From NCBI RefSeq assembly GCF_001431295.2, contig NZ_LKAJ02000001.1, forward strand, positions 1,674,001 to 1,738,000: a DNA stretch of 64,000 bases. The letters are read 5' to 3'. The DNA comes from Candidatus Berkiella aquae (GTDB taxonomy: Bacteria; Pseudomonadota; Gammaproteobacteria; Berkiellales; Berkiellaceae). The position numbers were made by a program, and so were the translations under genes. Below the pieces are notes generated by a model. It had not been told where the DNA came from. It saw nothing but the letters and a program-made list of their open reading frames with translations, and made no database searches. This document shows, piece after piece, positions 8,509 through 17,407 of this stretch. How positions within the stretch are numbered: position 1 is the stretch's first letter; every line of letters starts with the position of its first letter.

Positions 8509-8899
8509 CAAACAAATCGCAGCCATGGTTTTGAGCAAATGAAGAAAAATGCTCTGCAAAGATGTCTGTAATTTTTTGGGTTAATTCATGTCCTGATAAC
8601 CATTCCTTTAAACAAGAAGGCGAGAGGGTAGCAGCACTGACGCCGATATTAGCAGCATGAGTGACATCGCTTATGCTTTGGATACTCGCTATCATTAACT
8701 TAGTTTGGAAGCCATATTGTTCTTTCATCGACCGCAATAATGATATTTCCGTATGAGCATCAATATCGTGAAGATTCATTTGCGATAAATAGGGAGCAAC
8801 ATATTGGACTCCAATTTTTGCTACTAACAAAAACTGCTCCGCAATATATTTCCAAATGGGATCCGCATGCGAAACATACCATCTAGTTCTTGCTGAATC
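8495..8899 (-). pseudogene. 5'-truncated transaldolase / fructose-6-phosphate aldolase-like remnant
   Basis: The translated frame resembles the C-terminal half of TalC/Fsa-type transaldolases: AEQFLLVAKIGVQYVAPYL, then LMIASIQSISDVTHAANIGV (canonical IIAASIRS...V..A...GAD) and a SPSCLKEWL block. The N-terminal half, with the first barrel strands and the Schiff-base lysine region, is absent: a TGA at 8900-8902 closes the frame and the DNA beyond encodes an unrelated peptide on the other strand. Translation could start at TTG 8830, but the protein would lack most of the barrel. I therefore call it a decaying remnant, perhaps cut by insertion of the neighbouring peptide gene. Confidence 0.6.
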
Positions 8900-8954
8900 T
8901 CACTTATATCAGATACATTATGTGTTTGACACGATGCAATATGGAAGTAACATT

Positions 8955-9185
8955 ATGCAACAATTAAGTTTGGATTCGCTCGTACAGGTTTCAGGTGGGA
9001 AATGTCAAGAAATTTTCGAAATGCAAGCACCACTTGTTCATTTAAATATTTTTCTTAATTATCTTACTTCAATTGAACAAGGTACGTTTGATGCCTCACA
9101 ATTTCTGCAAGCATTAATTGATGACGGTTTAGATCCGAACCAATTATCCTTAAAGATGACTTTATACTGCGGCTTAACAGATTAG
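8955..9185 (+). CDS. Small double-glycine-leader peptide
   Basis: The 76-residue product starts MQQLSLDSLVQVSGG, which matches the leader of peptides cut after Gly-Gly by C39-peptidase ABC exporters (class II bacteriocins, microcins and related secreted peptides). I chose ATG 8955 because GGAAG lies 8 bases upstream and the leader then has the usual 15 residues; in-frame starts at 8856 and 8934 would spoil it. The mature part (about 61 residues) has two cysteines and hydrophobic and acidic stretches (DDGLDPNQL). Two similar genes lie at 49203 and 49465. No peptidase-exporter gene is in the window. Toxin, signal or effector function is unknown. Confidence 0.6.
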   Translation: MQQLSLDSLVQVSGGKCQEIFEMQAPLVHLNIFLNYLTSIEQGTFDASQFLQALIDDGLDPNQLSLKMTLYCGLTD

Positions 9186-9198
9186 TCGTTAAAACTTA

Positions 9199-9216
9199 CC
9201 CCTGCGTAAGCAGGGG
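9199..9216. repeat. Short GC-rich hairpin between convergent genes
   Basis: CCCCTGC-GTAA-GCAGGGG forms a perfect 7-bp stem with a tetraloop between the peptide gene and the convergent gene ending at 9242. It has no T-run and resembles the small dispersed palindromes seen elsewhere in the window. Confidence 0.45.
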
Positions 9217-9241
9217 GATTGGAGCAATGACTCGAGCGATA

Positions 9242-9670
9242 TTATTTAAATGAAACGGTAATTTTTTTAACTTCCGCTGTTTCCTCTGGCAGAATTTCTT
9301 TTGGTTTTGTCGATTGCACTCTAAAATGAAATGTATTTGCTAATGCTTTTCGTCTATATTGGTCATAGTAGTTAACATGCTTCGCGCAATATGCTACAGA
9401 AAAACGATCTAATAAATCCTTTATAATGGAAAATTCTGCAGCATATTTATCATAAATTTCAAAAAAGGATAAATGAGGTATCCTTGGTTCTGATTTTAAG
9501 GAAACAAGGAAATCACATAGATCGGTATAAAAAGCTAAATTTTCCTCATCACCTAAATTAGACTCTAAATCAAAATCTATAGCCGTTTTTTTTAGTTCCT
9601 CAGCATTTGAAATGGCTTCTTGTAATAGTCTTTTATTTTTAGCAATTGATAATTTAAGTATACGATACAT
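9242..9670 (-). CDS. Unknown small cytoplasmic protein
   Basis: The 142-residue product (from ATG 9670; a TTG lies one codon upstream) has no recognised family. It is predicted mostly helical, with a Lys/Glu-rich first helix, an acidic segment (ESNLGDEEN), a Tyr-rich middle (YCAKHVNYYDQYRRK) and a basic C-terminal tail ending VKKITVSFK. No signal peptide, membrane segment or cysteine motif is seen. There is no strong ribosome binding site. It could be a small effector or a conserved hypothetical. Confidence 0.55.
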   Translation of the reverse strand: MYRILKLSIAKNKRLLQEAISNAEELKKTAIDFDLESNLGDEENLAFYTDLCDFLVSLKSEPRIPHLSFFEIYDKYAAEFSIIKDLLDRFSVAYCAKHVNYYDQYRRKALANTFHFRVQSTKPKEILPEETAEVKKITVSFK

Positions 9671-9836
9671 CAAAAGTAAGTTGCCTGATTTGTTACAACG
9701 AAAGCGTGTATGCTAACATTGTTTTGTAGGGTATACCACCCATTTCTATTGTTTTAAAACAAATGAATGATTTACTTTGAATTATCTATTTGTTAGTCTG
9801 CTTTCCTTTTGTAAAGTCTCATCTCAAGAGTGTTAA

Positions 9837-11945
9837 ATGAAGCCAGGTATAGACATTGAAGAATCACCCGACATTATCTTAAACGGCGTCAGAGTTCCGC
9901 CCGAAATATTAGGGCATATATTCGAACATGTTGGTGAAGCCCGCTTTGTAGGCTCACACTCTTTAATGACCGTCTGCAAGGCTTGGAATCCAGCTTTTAA
10001 TCTTGCTGTTACGGGTGAGAAATTTGCTCGAAAAGGCAGAAAGGCTACGAGTGTGCTTAAGGATTGCCAACAAAACTTAACCAATGCCATTTTTATATTA
10101 TCAGATAAAAAAACTCGCTCTCATTTGCGAATATCCGAGATATTTAAGGTTGCTTTTCGCCATAAAGAATTTGCACATGCCATTTGGAAAAGTGCTCAGA
10201 TCAATGGGAGCAACGTCACTGAAATTATAAAATATTTGCCTTTACTGTGTGAACATAAAGAAGTTGCAGAAGAAATTTATCGTTATGGTGAGGATTATAG
10301 TGATTCTTTATTTATGTATTATGCTGCAATTCACCATTTGCACCTTGCAAAAAAACTGTTTAAAGACGATATTGTTCGCCAAAACCTCACGACTCAAGAG
10401 TTATTAGCACTCGGTAGCGCACATCTTGAAATAACTAAACGTATTTTGGCCGATCCACACTTAATGCTTACGTTAACCAACGCTTCCTCAGCTTTACGAA
10501 AATTATGTGTTGCCCATTCAAAAATTGCAACATACGTCTTAGCTAATCCTGTTTTAAACGCCACGCTAAATGGAAAATCGTTAGCCATCATCGGAGCTGC
10601 TCATTTAGATGCGGCTAGAGCTATTTGGGAAAGTCACAGTTTAAAGGAACGCCTTGGCAATGAACATTTAATGACTATTAGTCTTGCCCATGCTGAAATT
10701 GCTCATGATCTATTCGCTGACCTTAGTGCTGCGCAACAAAGTTCTCTCATAACAGCGCATATTGAAATTGCGAGAAAACAGTTAGCAACAGTCCGTTCTA
10801 TTGAAGGAAAGGATGAAAAACGTGCATTATTACGTACCGTTATGCATTCTCATCCGGAAATTGACATAGAAATCTGGTCTAATATTTACTTCCAAGAAAC
10901 ATTAGAAGTTGACGACCTGGTCTCATTAGGTTTATCTCATGAACGAATTGCACGAAGTGTTTGGAACAACAAGCAATTGCTGAGTCAATTAACGGATGAA
11001 CAGCAAATGGCATTAGGTGAAAGACACCTCTGTATCGCTGAGGCCATTGTAAAAGAAAAACCTGCGTTACGCAAAAAGTCTCTTGCTCTCCTAGGTATCG
11101 CTCACGAAAAAATTGCCAATCAGATTTGGGAAAATGAAGCATTAATCAAAGAATTAAGCATGGATGAACTATTTGAATTAAGTATCCATGAAGCCATTGC
11201 CCTTGGTATTTGGCAAAGTGATTCATTACGAAGTACTGCTACGGATGAACAAATTAGAGAAATCGCTAACAATAATATAATGATTGCAAGAGAAATCGTT
11301 GCCGATAATGCACTGTGCAAAAAACTATCTGGCGAACAGCTTTGCACCTTAGCAATTGCTGACATTGAAATTGCATATTTGGTATTTGAGCGTTATTTAC
11401 AAGGTAAAGTGGACTTAGATATCGTTTTAATTGCGGAAAAACATCAAGCGATTGCATTAAAACTGATGAAAACGGATGAATTAATCGATGCATTAGAGTC
11501 TAGTCAACTGCAAGCATTAGGCGTCGCTCATGCAGATGTTGCCCATTTAATTTTATCTGATGAAGAATTAAGAGAGTTGCTAGATGAGGATGAGCTAACT
11601 GAAATTATTATAGCGCAACCAGCAGTGATTTTGTCTATTTTGCAGGATATTTTAGCTAATCAAGCATTTAATGATTTACCTGATGATGCTTTTTTAAATC
11701 TTGTTAAACGACAATGTGACATTTTTAGTTTACCCACAACGAAACATATTGTTCGGCAAATGATAGACGATGCACTTCCAGAAAACCGAGTGCATTTAAA
11801 AGGGAAGCTATACGAAAATAAATTATCTCTTAATATCGTTAGAGCAATTTTTAAATTATCAGAAGTGAATTTTCCGCTAAACAAGCCGTTTGTTGCAGAT
11901 TCTGTGATACCGCAGAGAAGTTTTTTTCCTTGTATTTTGATGTAG
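9837..11945 (+). CDS. F-box-like protein with a long array of helical AH..IA repeats
   Basis: The 702-residue protein begins with an F-box-like motif at about residues 20-60 (VPPEILGHIFEHV ... LMTVCKAWN), the element by which eukaryotic F-box proteins bind Skp1. The rest is a degenerate helical repeat of roughly 30-36 residues with the pattern LxxLxxAHxxIAxxIxxxxxLxxxL; clear copies are LGSAHLEITKRIL, IGAAHLDAARAIW, LGIAHEKIANQIW and LGVAHADVAHLIL. It has no signal peptide or membrane segment. Bacterial F-box proteins (Legionella AnkB, LegU1) recruit host SCF ubiquitin ligases; by analogy the repeats would bind the target. The repeat does not look like standard ankyrin, LRR or TPR. It heads a run of three large same-strand genes. 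Confidence 0.7.
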   Translation: MKPGIDIEESPDIILNGVRVPPEILGHIFEHVGEARFVGSHSLMTVCKAWNPAFNLAVTGEKFARKGRKATSVLKDCQQNLTNAIFILSDKKTRSHLRISEIFKVAFRHKEFAHAIWKSAQINGSNVTEIIKYLPLLCEHKEVAEEIYRYGEDYSDSLFMYYAAIHHLHLAKKLFKDDIVRQNLTTQELLALGSAHLEITKRILADPHLMLTLTNASSALRKLCVAHSKIATYVLANPVLNATLNGKSLAIIGAAHLDAARAIWESHSLKERLGNEHLMTISLAHAEIAHDLFADLSAAQQSSLITAHIEIARKQLATVRSIEGKDEKRALLRTVMHSHPEIDIEIWSNIYFQETLEVDDLVSLGLSHERIARSVWNNKQLLSQLTDEQQMALGERHLCIAEAIVKEKPALRKKSLALLGIAHEKIANQIWENEALIKELSMDELFELSIHEAIALGIWQSDSLRSTATDEQIREIANNNIMIAREIVADNALCKKLSGEQLCTLAIADIEIAYLVFERYLQGKVDLDIVLIAEKHQAIALKLMKTDELIDALESSQLQALGVAHADVAHLILSDEELRELLDEDELTEIIIAQPAVILSILQDILANQAFNDLPDDAFLNLVKRQCDIFSLPTTKHIVRQMIDDALPENRVHLKGKLYENKLSLNIVRAIFKLSEVNFPLNKPFVADSVIPQRSFFPCILM

Positions 11946-11974
11946 CCTATTACAGGCTGTAGCATTTTGGTCTG

Positions 11975-12060
11975 TGGCACATCGTCTTTTCTACTTCCCG
12001 CGGCTTGGCTGCGGGATCCATATTTCATCAATCGATGCTGCGACAAGCAGCGTTCTAATT
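11975..12060. repeat. Dispersed palindromic repeat (GGATCCCGC type)
   Basis: The gap after the F-box gene carries CCCGCGGCTTGGCTGCGGGATCC, whose arms CCCGC/GCGGG form a hairpin, followed by GCTGCGACAAGCAGCG, another small palindrome. The GGATCCCGCxGxCAAGCC core recurs in opposite orientation at about 49739-49757, so this is a dispersed repeat family. Confidence 0.6.
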
Positions 12061-12152
12061 AACCAAGTCAGCATTTATCCTATTGTGCAAGCATCAGCTC
12101 ATGATAAAATTTTCATCATTTTATTTACCAGTTGTATTGTCGGGAGATAAAG

Positions 12153-14942
12153 ATGCTGCAAATGAAGGATATTAATTGGTATTCCCTACTTGATACGTTA
12201 CTTGGCGAACTTAATGTTGAATATAGGCTTGAGGCTTCAGACAATCATATTGCAATTGAAGCCTCTCCTGAAAATTTAACGTTAATTAACAGTCAACTAG
12301 AAAAAGCTTTTAATGATCTCAGTAGCGTACTACCTTATACCGTTGAGGCAGCTCCACTGGTAGAAACGGTTCCAGAAGCCATGTCGACCTTTAAAGCACT
12401 GTTAGGCGATGAGCGTTTTACCGATCTCACCATTAATCCAGACGAACTTTTTAATATAAAAAGAGGTGCCCAAGTTAAAGATGGAGTACTTTATTCCAAA
12501 GCAACTTACAGTCAAAGAACCATTTCTGTATGGACTGATGCTATCAATGCACTGATTGCAGACTTAAAACCAATTTCTAAAGAAGCTTTAAGAGAAAAAT
12601 GGAAAGATAAATCTCCCATTTCTCGCCTTGATCTTGCAAAAACTCAAGATGACATAGACTATACCGACATTGTAAAACAAAATTTTGGTTTGCAGAAAAG
12701 TGCAGATAATAAAGTAAGCGTTTTTTTTAATTTTCGTCAACTATGGCAAGATCTCTTTGTTCCTGAACTTGCGAGTAAAAGCAAAGTCGTGAGTGCGCCC
12801 CTTATCAATACTGCGCTTAAAACCAATCAGATTGTCATACATAAAGCGCAATTATTAGATTATCTTCGTCAAGAACTCCATAGTGATATGTTATGGCGTA
12901 TTTTTCAAACAGATCAGGGACCCGTTGCAACGCCCCTATACTTAGATACAACAACTCATGTGCGTCGACAAACCAAAGTCTCTATCATCATTGATCGCAG
13001 CGGTAGCATGAAAGGGTGTTTTGAGGAGCTCACCACCAAAGTGTTGGGGTTCATTGAAAAGCTGGAACCCAATACGCGAGTCAATATTTTATTTTTTGAT
13101 GATACCATTGGTCCTAGACAAGCATTTTTAGCCCATGATTTACCAGCAATTACAAACTTTGTGAAAAGCTTAAAACCCAACGGCCAAACCTATCTATATC
13201 AAGCCTTAAAAGCTGAATTTGATAACTTATTGAAAGATGCAGCAATAGGGGACAACACCGCTATTCTTTTAGTAACAGATGGGCAAGAGTCTTCAAGAAA
13301 CTATTCTGATAAAATCGATAACATTTTGGCTATTCAAACAAAATTCAAAGAAAGGGAAATCAATCCGCCTAAAATATTTACGATTGGAATTGGTGCTGAT
13401 AATGCAATACAAAAACTAGATCCTCGTTTAAGTAGTGAACGACTTATTATTAATAATGTTGCTGAATTCAAAAAAGTACACCAATATATTCAACAGATCC
13501 AAAATCCTACTCGCGATCAAGAATTGATTGTCACGCCTAAACCAAACGCTGTTGTTGGGGTAAATGTTGCGGTTGAACAACATGGCAATATCATCGCCCC
13601 CGATGTTTATTTTAGCCTTGAGCACCATTCTATGGGAGTTATCCAAAGCAACAAAAAACTTATTATTAAGTTAAAGTCTAATATTCCTCAGGGAAACATA
13701 CATGATACTGTAAAACGTATTCTCGCATTAGCACGCGATGCGGTGGTGAGCAAACCTTATCATACCCTAAAAAATGAATTAACCACGATCAAAGCTAAAG
13801 TTGCTGCATCAAGTCTTGCCGCTCAAGGAGAATATCCAAAAAGCATTTTAGACGATTTGATTCAATTGCTTGAAACTGACTATATTCAAATGGCCGACCA
13901 ATCACATCAGAAACTGATAAAAACAGCCCAACATCAAAGAAGTTATGTTGAACACGCTATACCAGCTACACCAACATTTTCAATGGATTATACCTCATCA
14001 ACCGATGGAACATCGATACCCTATACAGGTGCTTGGCAACGAATGTCTCCACCACAATATAATATTGCTGGGAAATTAATTTCATCTCATGATAAACCAA
14101 CAGAAGAAGCATTATCCTCTTTAGTGCGTATATCTACCAGGATTGAAAGCAAACAAAATCAGATGACTGTTCAGGCTTTTGATCAAGATCAAAAAGAACA
14201 AAGTCGATTATATGCATTTTGTACACCACAGCTCGATGACGCAGAACCTCCTTTTTTATTTTGCCAAGGCGATAGTTTTCAATCCTTTGTGTTTCCTAAT
14301 GGGGAACATCCTGATATGGCAGGGGATAATTATCATTTTAATCAATGTCGTCCTGTAGATTATTATGGTAAACCTTCTGTTGTTTGCCCAGGCGAGAAAT
14401 CCACCGTTGTGTTGACTCCCAAGCTCCGAGAGCGACCTTTTGAAAACCTAGGTGGCAATATCGCACTTGGGGCAGTACTGTTATATTGGGCAAAATCACT
14501 CTATCAGGCATTCACTACCCCAACACAACCCAAAACGTATTTTACCGATAAAGCGGTATTTAAAAAGAAAGTAAAAGAGCTGCGGTCTTTTTTAGAAGCT
14601 ACTAAAAAGAAAATTCAAGCAAAGCAACCTTTTGATGGTGATAATTTTCATTTGCTTGAATTAGAAGATTATGCCGAAGATGTCAAAAGACTAGAAAAGC
14701 GTTTTTCAAAAGACGTTTTGGAAGAAGCCCAGCTAGATGAACTCTATCAAGAAATCAAAGATTTTAAAGATTCAATGCACAAGCTTTGCGATAAACTATC
14801 TAAAGCAACTACAAAAGCACCCAAACCAATAACACCTCAATTCAAGCTTGAAACACAAAAAGATTGGGGAGCGTTGCTGTTGCCAAAAAGCACGAGTACT
14901 AGAATCGGTGTTGATACGAGCCTGCCTAAAATAAAGCTTTAA
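12153..14942 (+). CDS. Large VWA-domain protein
   Basis: The 929-residue product has a von Willebrand factor A domain at about residues 275-440. The MIDAS metal site is complete: DRSGS near 281, a Thr in NGQTYLYQAL near 345, and Asp in LVTDGQES near 374. Such domains bind ligands through a divalent metal. The N-terminus (1-120) is a small mixed fold; residues 450-720 are probably beta-rich; 815-900 is a Lys/Glu-rich coiled coil (KKKVKELRSFLEATKKKIQ). No signal peptide is visible. I start at ATG 12153, which has GGGAG 7 bases upstream, rather than an earlier TTG. It sits between two effector-like genes on the same strand. Function is unknown. Confidence 0.75.
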   Translation: MLQMKDINWYSLLDTLLGELNVEYRLEASDNHIAIEASPENLTLINSQLEKAFNDLSSVLPYTVEAAPLVETVPEAMSTFKALLGDERFTDLTINPDELFNIKRGAQVKDGVLYSKATYSQRTISVWTDAINALIADLKPISKEALREKWKDKSPISRLDLAKTQDDIDYTDIVKQNFGLQKSADNKVSVFFNFRQLWQDLFVPELASKSKVVSAPLINTALKTNQIVIHKAQLLDYLRQELHSDMLWRIFQTDQGPVATPLYLDTTTHVRRQTKVSIIIDRSGSMKGCFEELTTKVLGFIEKLEPNTRVNILFFDDTIGPRQAFLAHDLPAITNFVKSLKPNGQTYLYQALKAEFDNLLKDAAIGDNTAILLVTDGQESSRNYSDKIDNILAIQTKFKEREINPPKIFTIGIGADNAIQKLDPRLSSERLIINNVAEFKKVHQYIQQIQNPTRDQELIVTPKPNAVVGVNVAVEQHGNIIAPDVYFSLEHHSMGVIQSNKKLIIKLKSNIPQGNIHDTVKRILALARDAVVSKPYHTLKNELTTIKAKVAASSLAAQGEYPKSILDDLIQLLETDYIQMADQSHQKLIKTAQHQRSYVEHAIPATPTFSMDYTSSTDGTSIPYTGAWQRMSPPQYNIAGKLISSHDKPTEEALSSLVRISTRIESKQNQMTVQAFDQDQKEQSRLYAFCTPQLDDAEPPFLFCQGDSFQSFVFPNGEHPDMAGDNYHFNQCRPVDYYGKPSVVCPGEKSTVVLTPKLRERPFENLGGNIALGAVLLYWAKSLYQAFTTPTQPKTYFTDKAVFKKKVKELRSFLEATKKKIQAKQPFDGDNFHLLELEDYAEDVKRLEKRFSKDVLEEAQLDELYQEIKDFKDSMHKLCDKLSKATTKAPKPITPQFKLETQKDWGALLLPKSTSTRIGVDTSLPKIKL

Positions 14943-15179
14943 AAGGAAAAGGGGCAGGGGCAGGTATTAAAATAGTATTGTTGAAATGCTTTCAGGCTAA
15001 AGTTCGGCCATCGGTATACTTATATCATTCGAACAATTCGCTTAGCATGAATCCATTCTGTTCGAACTTATACCGCATGTCAGGAAAATTCCTACAAGCG
15101 TAAGGATTGGTTAGACTTTAAGGGGCAAAAAAATAGACACTAACGGCAATTCTATAATTTGTACCGTTAGGAAATAACC
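14943..15179. other. Spacer with G-rich repeat and a long inverted repeat
   Basis: The spacer opens with AAGGAAAAGGGGCAGGGGCAGGTAT right after the VWA stop codon; a shorter version follows the stop of the next gene at 17183. An imperfect inverted repeat at 15013-15035 and 15059-15074 (GGTATA..TTCGAACA with TGTTCGAA..TATACC) could form a stem-loop upstream of the kinase fusion gene. No gene is seen. Confidence 0.5.
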
Positions 15180-17183
15180 ATGATTACAAGCCCAAAGACA
15201 AATGCCCGTGCTGAAGAATTAGCGAAATCTAAAGGTTACACATTAGAACATTCGAAAATAATCAATGCTGATAATACTTATAAAACGAATATGGGTACGA
15301 TGGCACATGCAAAAAGATGCCCTCTAGGGGAAGGCCAAAATGCATCCATTTTCTTAGCTCAAAATCTGACAACTGGTGAATTCTTAGCCGTTAAAAAGTA
15401 TGACAAATCTCGTGCTAAAGAAAGCTATCATGTCGATGATACTAAACAGATCGAAATTGAACAAACAGTTTTAAATATTCTCGATATGAATCGAGGAACG
15501 TATAAAGTTAATGCAAATGAATTGCATGTTTATATGCCTTATATTGATGGTGTTGATTTAGAAAAAGCCAAAGCAAATGAAATCGGTGATTTCAGTGATG
15601 CATTGCGCTATGCACAACTAGCCACTGAGAAATTATTAAAATTGCATAAAGCTAATTTTATTCATGCTGATTTACATGCCGGCAATGTCATGATTTGTCC
15701 TCAAAGCAAAATGCTCCATTTCGTTGACTTTGAAAAATGCAAATATATGGAACCAGAGACTCAAGAGTTAGAAATTTGGGGAAAACCAAACTTTTTGCCA
15801 CAACGAGCCTATGACAAGGCACGCCCTAAAAATACCTCTGGCGGCGATCCTATGATAGTTCCAGTGAATAAAGAAACGGATAGATATGGTTTAGGTATGA
15901 CCTTATATACCATGTTTTCAAAAGTATTAGGCGAAGGAACGCTTTCAATCGATAACGATGGTAAAATTGAATTAAAGAAGATCCCTAATGGTATGTCGAA
16001 AGACACGTTAAATGAGCTTGTAAATAATCTACATACATTAACACGACCAGGTAGTGGAGATTTGGAAAATATTGCTTCTGTGTTTAAAGCACTCAAAAAT
16101 AGCCATGCATTTCAACCACTCATGCAAAATAACTATTTACCATCCTCTATAGGTAGTAAAACACCATCACCACAAACGGTTTCAAATCAACAAATCATAG
16201 GCACTCAAGCTATTGGTGCTAAGTATCATTTTACTAACGATGATCCCGTTATTGAACAAGCAAAACTAATGTTAGAGATGGGCTCTAAGATAGTCAAATT
16301 TTCTGTGGATGATAAAAAGCAGCTAGAAAAATTACAAGAGATGCCTTTTTCTACTTACTTCATGTGGTGGCGTTCCGATAGCAATAAAGTCAATTTATCT
16401 GAGAATGATAAGAAAGCAGAATATGATGCAACTTATAACTTTGTAAAAGAATTACTTCTCAAGAATGCGAAAGACGAAAAGACTTTCTATATAGGTCATT
16501 GGGAAGGGGATTGGTACCTATTGCCAGATTATGATGCAAGTAAAAATCCAAGCCCTGAAAGAATTCAAGGTATGATTGATTGGTTAAATGTCAGACAAAA
16601 GGCGGTAGATGATGCTCGTAGAGATTTTGGTTCTAAGAGCTTATCGAAAGTTTATCACTACACAGAAGTAAACCGTGTCAGAGACGCCATGGATAAAGGG
16701 ATGAATAGACTGGTAAATTCTGTAATACCAAAGACCAATGTAGATTGTGTGTCATATTCTAGCTATGACGTGCAATATGAATCCCAAAACACCATTAATA
16801 AGTCGATAAAATATATTGAGGAAAAATTACTCCCCAAACCTGGGATTAACGGTCCCCGAGTATTTGTCGGTGAATTTGGCGCGCCTGCAAGAGATGTTAA
16901 CTTTGATCCTATAAAGCACGAAGAAGTTAACCGTAAGATTGCAGTCAAATTTTTAAAGAGTGGTGTTCCTTATATACTCTATTGGCAAATGTACAATAAT
17001 GAAATTGAAAAAAATCAACAAGCTGGCTTTTGGTTAGTTAATGATAAAAATCAAAAACAACCTTTGTATAATACGTTTAAAGGACTTTACAAAGCACAAG
17101 AAGGCTTTAAAAACGTTAGGGAGCAATCGATATCGTGGCTGGAAAATATGGAATATGGAAAAAAAGAAAAAATGAGAATGTGA
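15180..17183 (+). CDS. Kinase-like domain joined to a glycoside-hydrolase-like domain
   Basis: The N-terminal 300 of 667 residues are kinase-like: GEGQNASIFLAQ near residue 50, LAVKKYDKS near 69, a catalytic loop HADLHAGNVMI near 161 and VDFEKCKYM near 181. Use of DFE for DFG and the H.DLH.GN loop point to the ABC1/RIO/aminoglycoside-type branch. The C-terminal part (about 370-650) resembles a TIM-barrel hydrolase family: GHWEGDWYLL near 440, WLNVRQKAVDDAR near 467, SYSSYD near 524, a strand ending VFVGEFGAPA (likely catalytic Glu) near 561, YILYWQMYNNE near 598 and FWLVNDKNQKQPLYNTF near 617. No signal peptide is seen, so a carbohydrate-active enzyme here would act in the cytosol of the bacterium or a host. 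The kinase call is firm; the hydrolase call is by pattern memory. ATG 15180 has AGGAAA upstream. Confidence 0.72.
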   Translation: MITSPKTNARAEELAKSKGYTLEHSKIINADNTYKTNMGTMAHAKRCPLGEGQNASIFLAQNLTTGEFLAVKKYDKSRAKESYHVDDTKQIEIEQTVLNILDMNRGTYKVNANELHVYMPYIDGVDLEKAKANEIGDFSDALRYAQLATEKLLKLHKANFIHADLHAGNVMICPQSKMLHFVDFEKCKYMEPETQELEIWGKPNFLPQRAYDKARPKNTSGGDPMIVPVNKETDRYGLGMTLYTMFSKVLGEGTLSIDNDGKIELKKIPNGMSKDTLNELVNNLHTLTRPGSGDLENIASVFKALKNSHAFQPLMQNNYLPSSIGSKTPSPQTVSNQQIIGTQAIGAKYHFTNDDPVIEQAKLMLEMGSKIVKFSVDDKKQLEKLQEMPFSTYFMWWRSDSNKVNLSENDKKAEYDATYNFVKELLLKNAKDEKTFYIGHWEGDWYLLPDYDASKNPSPERIQGMIDWLNVRQKAVDDARRDFGSKSLSKVYHYTEVNRVRDAMDKGMNRLVNSVIPKTNVDCVSYSSYDVQYESQNTINKSIKYIEEKLLPKPGINGPRVFVGEFGAPARDVNFDPIKHEEVNRKIAVKFLKSGVPYILYWQMYNNEIEKNQQAGFWLVNDKNQKQPLYNTFKGLYKAQEGFKNVREQSISWLENMEYGKKEKMRM

Positions 17184-17320
17184 AGGAAAAGGGGGCAGGT
17201 ATACCTGCTGGGGTATCCCCACGAAATATTACTAGATAGTATCGTCATTGCGAGCAGAAGCCGCTGTAATAGGTTGAAAAAACACCAAAATTACACGGCT
17301 GAAGCGAAGCAATCCATGTG
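17184..17320. repeat. G-rich motif plus TTGCGAGC / GCGAAGCAATC dispersed repeat
   Basis: AAGGAAAAGGGGGCAGGTAT (17183-17202) repeats the motif after the previous gene. Then CGTCATTGCGAGC (17243-17255) and GAAGCGAAGCAATCC (17301-17315) are the two halves of a repeat whose continuous form, CGTCTTTGCGAGC followed by AGCGAAGCAATC, lies at 49770. Here about 45 extra bases separate the halves. Confidence 0.6.
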
Positions 17321-17407
17321 AATATATTTCTTACGGAACTCTGTTTCACAAATTTTTCCAGTTTAATCTAAGATTGGATTGGTTAATCTGTTTGGGAGCA
17401 ATAAACT

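Noticed and set aside
12132..12152. TTG start upstream of the VWA gene, and similar TTG or GTG starts at 5720, 6244, 21537, 25541 and 60150
   Set aside because: In each case a downstream ATG has better start context or restores the family's usual N-terminus.
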